Positions 61,394 through 64,000 of a stretch of DNA of 64,000 nt are shown here, one piece after another (the stretch's first letter is position 1; every line of letters starts with the position of its first letter). The position numbers and the translations under genes are program-made. The stretch is from Solwaraspora sp. WMMD792 (GTDB lineage: Bacteria; Actinomycetota; Actinomycetes; Mycobacteriales; Micromonosporaceae), in the NCBI RefSeq assembly GCF_029626105.1, contig NZ_JARUBH010000009.1, positions 1,426,001 through 1,490,000 on the forward strand. The letters are read 5' to 3'. The notes under the pieces are model-generated. The model was not told where the DNA came from, made no database searches, and saw nothing but the letters and a program-made list of their open reading frames with translations.

Positions 61394-62401
61394 GTGACCG
61401 ACGCCGGGCAGACCATCGACGTCCACACCCATCTGGTGCCCAAGGGCTGGCCGGATCTCGCCGCCGCCTGTGGCGGGACCGGCTGGCCGTGGCTGCGGAT
61501 CGACTCCGAACGTGCCGCCATGATCATGGTGGGCCAGACGGAGTTCCGGCCGGTCGGCCCGCAGACCTGGGACCCGGCCGCCCGGCTGGCCGACATGGCT
61601 GCCGACGGAGTGGACGTGCAGGTGGTCTCCCCGACGCCGGTGTTCTTCGCCTACGACCGGCCGGCAGACCAGGCGGTCAAGGTGGCCCGGATCTTCAACG
61701 ACCTGACCCTGGAGGTCACCGCCGCCGGTGGTGGCCGGCTGGTGCCGTTCTGCCAGGTGCCGTTGCAGGACCCGGACGCCGCCTGCGCCGAGCTGGACCG
61801 TTGCCTGGCCGCCGGCCACGCCGGGGTGGAGATCGGCAACCACGTCGGCGACCGTGACCTCGACGACGCCGGCATCGTCGCCTTCCTGCGGCACTGCGCC
61901 GACGTCGGCGCGCCGGTGTTCGTCCACCCGTGGGACATGCCGGACGGGCCACGGCTGGACCGGTGGATGGCCCGCTGGCTGTCCGGTATGCCCGCCGAGA
62001 CCCACCTGTCGATCCTGGCGCTGATCCTCGGCGGCGGCTTCGACCAGCTGCCCCGTACGTTGCGGATCTGCTTCGCCCACGGCGGCGGCAGCTTCCCGTT
62101 CTGGCTGGGCCGCGCCGACAACGCCTGGCACCGGCGGGGCGACGTGGTACGCGGCCGGTCGGCACACCCGCCGAGCCACTACCTGGACCGGTTCTACGTC
62201 GACTCGGTGGTGTTCGACCCGGCGGCGTTGCGGCTGCTGGTCGACACGATGGGTGCCGACCGGGTGCTGCTGGGCAGCGACTACCCGTACCCGCTGGGGG
62301 AGCGGCCGGTCGGCGCGGTGCTCGACAAGGCGGACTTCCTCACCGCCGACCAGCGGGCTGCCCTGCGCGGCGGCAACGCCCACCGCTTCCTCACCGGCTG
62401 A
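61394..62401 (+). CDS. 2-Amino-3-carboxymuconate 6-semialdehyde decarboxylase (ACMSD)
   Basis: 335 residues from a GTG 8 bases after the dioxygenase stop. Amidohydrolase-type Zn site: IDVHTHLVPKGW, VFVHPWDMP, ICFAHGGGSFPFWLGR and LLGSDYPYPLGERP. It decarboxylates the dioxygenase product to 2-aminomuconate semialdehyde, which diverts flux away from quinolinate/NAD and towards catabolism. It is the last gene of the operon, and its 3' end overlaps the convergent marR-type gene by 11 bases. Confidence 0.95.
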   Translation: MTDAGQTIDVHTHLVPKGWPDLAAACGGTGWPWLRIDSERAAMIMVGQTEFRPVGPQTWDPAARLADMAADGVDVQVVSPTPVFFAYDRPADQAVKVARIFNDLTLEVTAAGGGRLVPFCQVPLQDPDAACAELDRCLAAGHAGVEIGNHVGDRDLDDAGIVAFLRHCADVGAPVFVHPWDMPDGPRLDRWMARWLSGMPAETHLSILALILGGGFDQLPRTLRICFAHGGGSFPFWLGRADNAWHRRGDVVRGRSAHPPSHYLDRFYVDSVVFDPAALRLLVDTMGADRVLLGSDYPYPLGERPVGAVLDKADFLTADQRAALRGGNAHRFLTG

Positions 62402-62816
62402 CACCGGCCGCGACCTGCCGGAGCAGGGTGGCGAGTTCGTGCAGCAGCTGCGGTGGGCAGTCGGCGAAGGGGCTCGCCTCCAGCGTCGCCGCGATGATCT
62501 CCTGGCGTACCTGTCGGCCCTTGTCGGTGAGGGCGAGCACCCGGCCGCGTCGGTCGGTGGGGTCGACGCTGCGTTCGACCAGTCCGCGCTCGATCAGCTG
62601 GTTGGCGATGAAGCTGAGGTTGGGGGCGTTGCAGTACAGGCGCTCGGCGAGCGCCTTCATCGACGGTGCCGGCGCGGTCGGGTCGATCGCCCACAGCGCC
62701 TGCGCGGTCGCGTTGGTCAGCCCGTGGGCGGCCAGGGCGGGTTCGAGCCGGTCGCTGGTCGTCATGAAGATCTCGTGGTTCGCGCGGATGGCGTCGACGA
62801 GGTCCGTGTGGTTCAC
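62391..62816 (-). CDS. MarR-family transcriptional regulator
   Basis: 141 residues. Winged helix with LAAHGLTNATAQALWAID, SMKALAERLYCNAPNLSFIA and the wing DPTDRRGRVLALTDKG. A Cys in the recognition region (LYCNAPN) may be redox-sensitive. It is divergent from the Old Yellow Enzyme gene with two matching palindromes between them, which are its likely operators. Convergence with the kynurenine operon suggests independence from it. Confidence 0.92.
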   Translation of the reverse strand: MNHTDLVDAIRANHEIFMTTSDRLEPALAAHGLTNATAQALWAIDPTAPAPSMKALAERLYCNAPNLSFIANQLIERGLVERSVDPTDRRGRVLALTDKGRQVRQEIIAATLEASPFADCPPQLLHELATLLRQVAAGVSR

Positions 62817-62838
62817 CCGTCGACGGTACCACTTGCGC

Positions 62839-62884
62839 TTCGAGTCTCGAACTATTACGGTCTGAAACGCTTCGAGACTCGAAG
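62839..62884. promoter_or_regulatory. Paired operators between marR-type and Old Yellow Enzyme genes
   Basis: TTCGAGTCTCGAA (62839-62851) and TTCGAGACTCGAA (62871-62883) are near-identical 13-base palindromes whose centres are 32 bases apart, about three helical turns. They lie in the 91-base divergent gap, where a MarR protein would control both promoters. Confidence 0.75.
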
Positions 62885-62907
62885 TATGACGGCTGAGGAG
62901 TCACACC

Positions 62908-64000
62908 ATGTCCCAACTGGCCGAACCGCTGGCACTGCGCAGCGGACAGGTCCTGCCGAACCGGATCGCAAAGGCGGCGATGGAGGAGTTCCTGGCCGTC
63001 GACGGCCAGCTCCCTGGGCCCGAACTCGTCACGCTCTACCGGCGGTGGGGTGGTGGCGGAGCCGGGCTGCTGATCACCGGGCACGTCATGGTCGACGAGC
63101 GGGCCCTCGCCGACCCCTCCGACGTCGTACTCGCGGACCGTACCCCGCTGGAACCGTTCCGACGCTGGGCGGCGGCGGCGACCGCCGGCGGCGCCCGCGC
63201 CTGGATGCAGATCAACCACCCCGGCCGGGTCGTCTACGCGGACATGCCGGGGCTGGCCTGGTCGGCGTCGGACATACCGGTCAGCATCGGGCGGCTGTCC
63301 CGCTTCTTCGCCCAGCCCACCGCGATGACGCCCGAGCAGATTGACGAAGTCGTCAACCGGTTCGCCCGCACGGCGCAGCGCGCCGTCGAAGCCGGATTCG
63401 ACGGGGTGGAGATCCACGCCGCCCACGGCTACCTGATCAGCCAGTTCCTCTCCCCGCTGACCAACCGGCGGACCGACCGCTGGGGCGGTGACCTGGCCAA
63501 CCGTGCCCGGCTGCTGATCGACGTGGTCACCGAGGTCCGGCGTCGACTGCCCGGCGGCGCGGCGGTCGCGGTCAAACTCAACACCGCCGACTTCCAGCGC
63601 GGCGGGTTCGCCCCGGACGACGCCAGGCAGGTGGTCGGCATGCTCGCCGACGCTGGCGTCGACCTGGTCGAACTCTCCGGTGGCTCGGTGGAGAGCCTGG
63701 CCACCAACGGCTACCCGGCGGACGGACACACCCTCGCCCGGGAGGCGTACTTCCTGGACGCCGCCGCGACGATCATCCCGCAGGCGCCGGTGCCGGTGAT
63801 GCTGACCGGCGGCGTGCGACGCCGCGCCGTCGCCGAGCGGGTACGCACCCAGGGTGCGGCGGTGGTCGGGGTGGCCACCGCTCTCGCTCTCGACCCGGAG
63901 CTGCCGCAGCGCTGGCTGCGCGGCGAGGAAGCAGCGGTCGCGGTGCCGGGTCCGCGCTGGAAGAACAAGCACCTGGCCTCGGCGGCCACCCAGGCCGTCG
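62908..64000 (+). CDS. Old Yellow Enzyme-type NADH:flavin oxidoreductase, cut by the window edge
   Basis: The frame is open for 364 codons from an ATG with GAGGAG upstream to the last base, without a stop. The FMN-barrel features are clear: the N-terminal LPNRIAKAAMEEFLAVDG, WMQINHPGRVVYAD, the substrate/FMN segment GVEIHAAHGYLISQFLSPLT followed by NRRTDRWGG, and PVPVMLTGGVRRR. Members reduce activated alkenes with NAD(P)H. It is probably repressed by the divergent MarR-type protein and induced by an electrophile or aromatic compound. Confidence 0.93.
   Translation, partial: MSQLAEPLALRSGQVLPNRIAKAAMEEFLAVDGQLPGPELVTLYRRWGGGGAGLLITGHVMVDERALADPSDVVLADRTPLEPFRRWAAAATAGGARAWMQINHPGRVVYADMPGLAWSASDIPVSIGRLSRFFAQPTAMTPEQIDEVVNRFARTAQRAVEAGFDGVEIHAAHGYLISQFLSPLTNRRTDRWGGDLANRARLLIDVVTEVRRRLPGGAAVAVKLNTADFQRGGFAPDDARQVVGMLADAGVDLVELSGGSVESLATNGYPADGHTLAREAYFLDAAATIIPQAPVPVMLTGGVRRRAVAERVRTQGAAVVGVATALALDPELPQRWLRGEEAAVAVPGPRWKNKHLASAATQAV

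Noticed and set aside
1-64000. CRISPR arrays, rRNA and tRNA genes
   Set aside because: No regularly spaced repeats and no recognisable tRNA or rRNA sequence were seen; a covariance-model scan would be needed to exclude tRNAs formally.

Overview
The window is high-GC DNA with dense, often overlapping genes, many GTG starts, an Lsr2 gene, a four-gene conservon (histidine kinase, roadblock, DUF742, GTPase), an AfsR/SARP regulator and F420-type LLM oxidoreductases. Together these point to a filamentous actinomycete chromosome, most likely Micromonosporaceae; I cannot fix the genus. I see no rRNA, tRNA or CRISPR array. Both ends cut a gene: a secreted protein on the left and an Old Yellow Enzyme on the right.

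Layout. 1-7.0 kb: partial secreted protein; a redox operon (small anchored protein, ApbE, ferric-reductase-like membrane protein, ferredoxin) split by an IS200/IS605 remnant; a DUF2726-type gene; lsr2; a DoxX-like gene. 7.1-11.2 kb: conservon. 11.3-20.3 kb: a probable diterpenoid locus with P450, class I synthase and class II cyclase on the minus strand in one overlapping operon, and an LtaS-like sulfatase, a prenyl-synthase-like enzyme and a convergent FAD amine-oxidase-type gene beside it. 20.5-21.3 kb: a small membrane protein and a lipoprotein.

21.7-38.3 kb: one long plus-strand operon. A complete peptide/opine-type ABC importer feeds a hydantoinase/oxoprolinase-type enzyme (one HyuA, two tandem HyuB paralogues), followed by an amidohydrolase, an NTF2-like protein, a quinone oxidoreductase, a TIGR04076 protein, an LLM oxidoreductase and an alpha/beta hydrolase. 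A cupin-type XRE regulator faces it. The substrate is unknown. 39-43.7 kb is a lower-GC scar: an orphan Hint-ParB toxin module with a probable immunity gene, two IS5-type elements, a broken gene between them, and a broken hydantoin-racemase gene that may once have belonged to the Hyu system.

43.8-51.7 kb: a secreted protein, a large AfsR-type regulator, an SGNH hydrolase, a MerR/LLM pair, a MalY-type aminotransferase and an Lrp regulator. 51.8-62.4 kb: an eleven-gene, tightly coupled operon for tryptophan degradation through kynurenine and 3-hydroxyanthranilate to pyruvate and acetyl-CoA. Every step has a gene except kynurenine formamidase; the HGGFW hydrolase at 37.1-38.3 kb is a possible supplier. 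The Lrp gene is divergent from this operon over a region with two matching repeats. A MarR regulator converges on its end and is divergent from the terminal Old Yellow Enzyme gene, with two matching palindromes between them.
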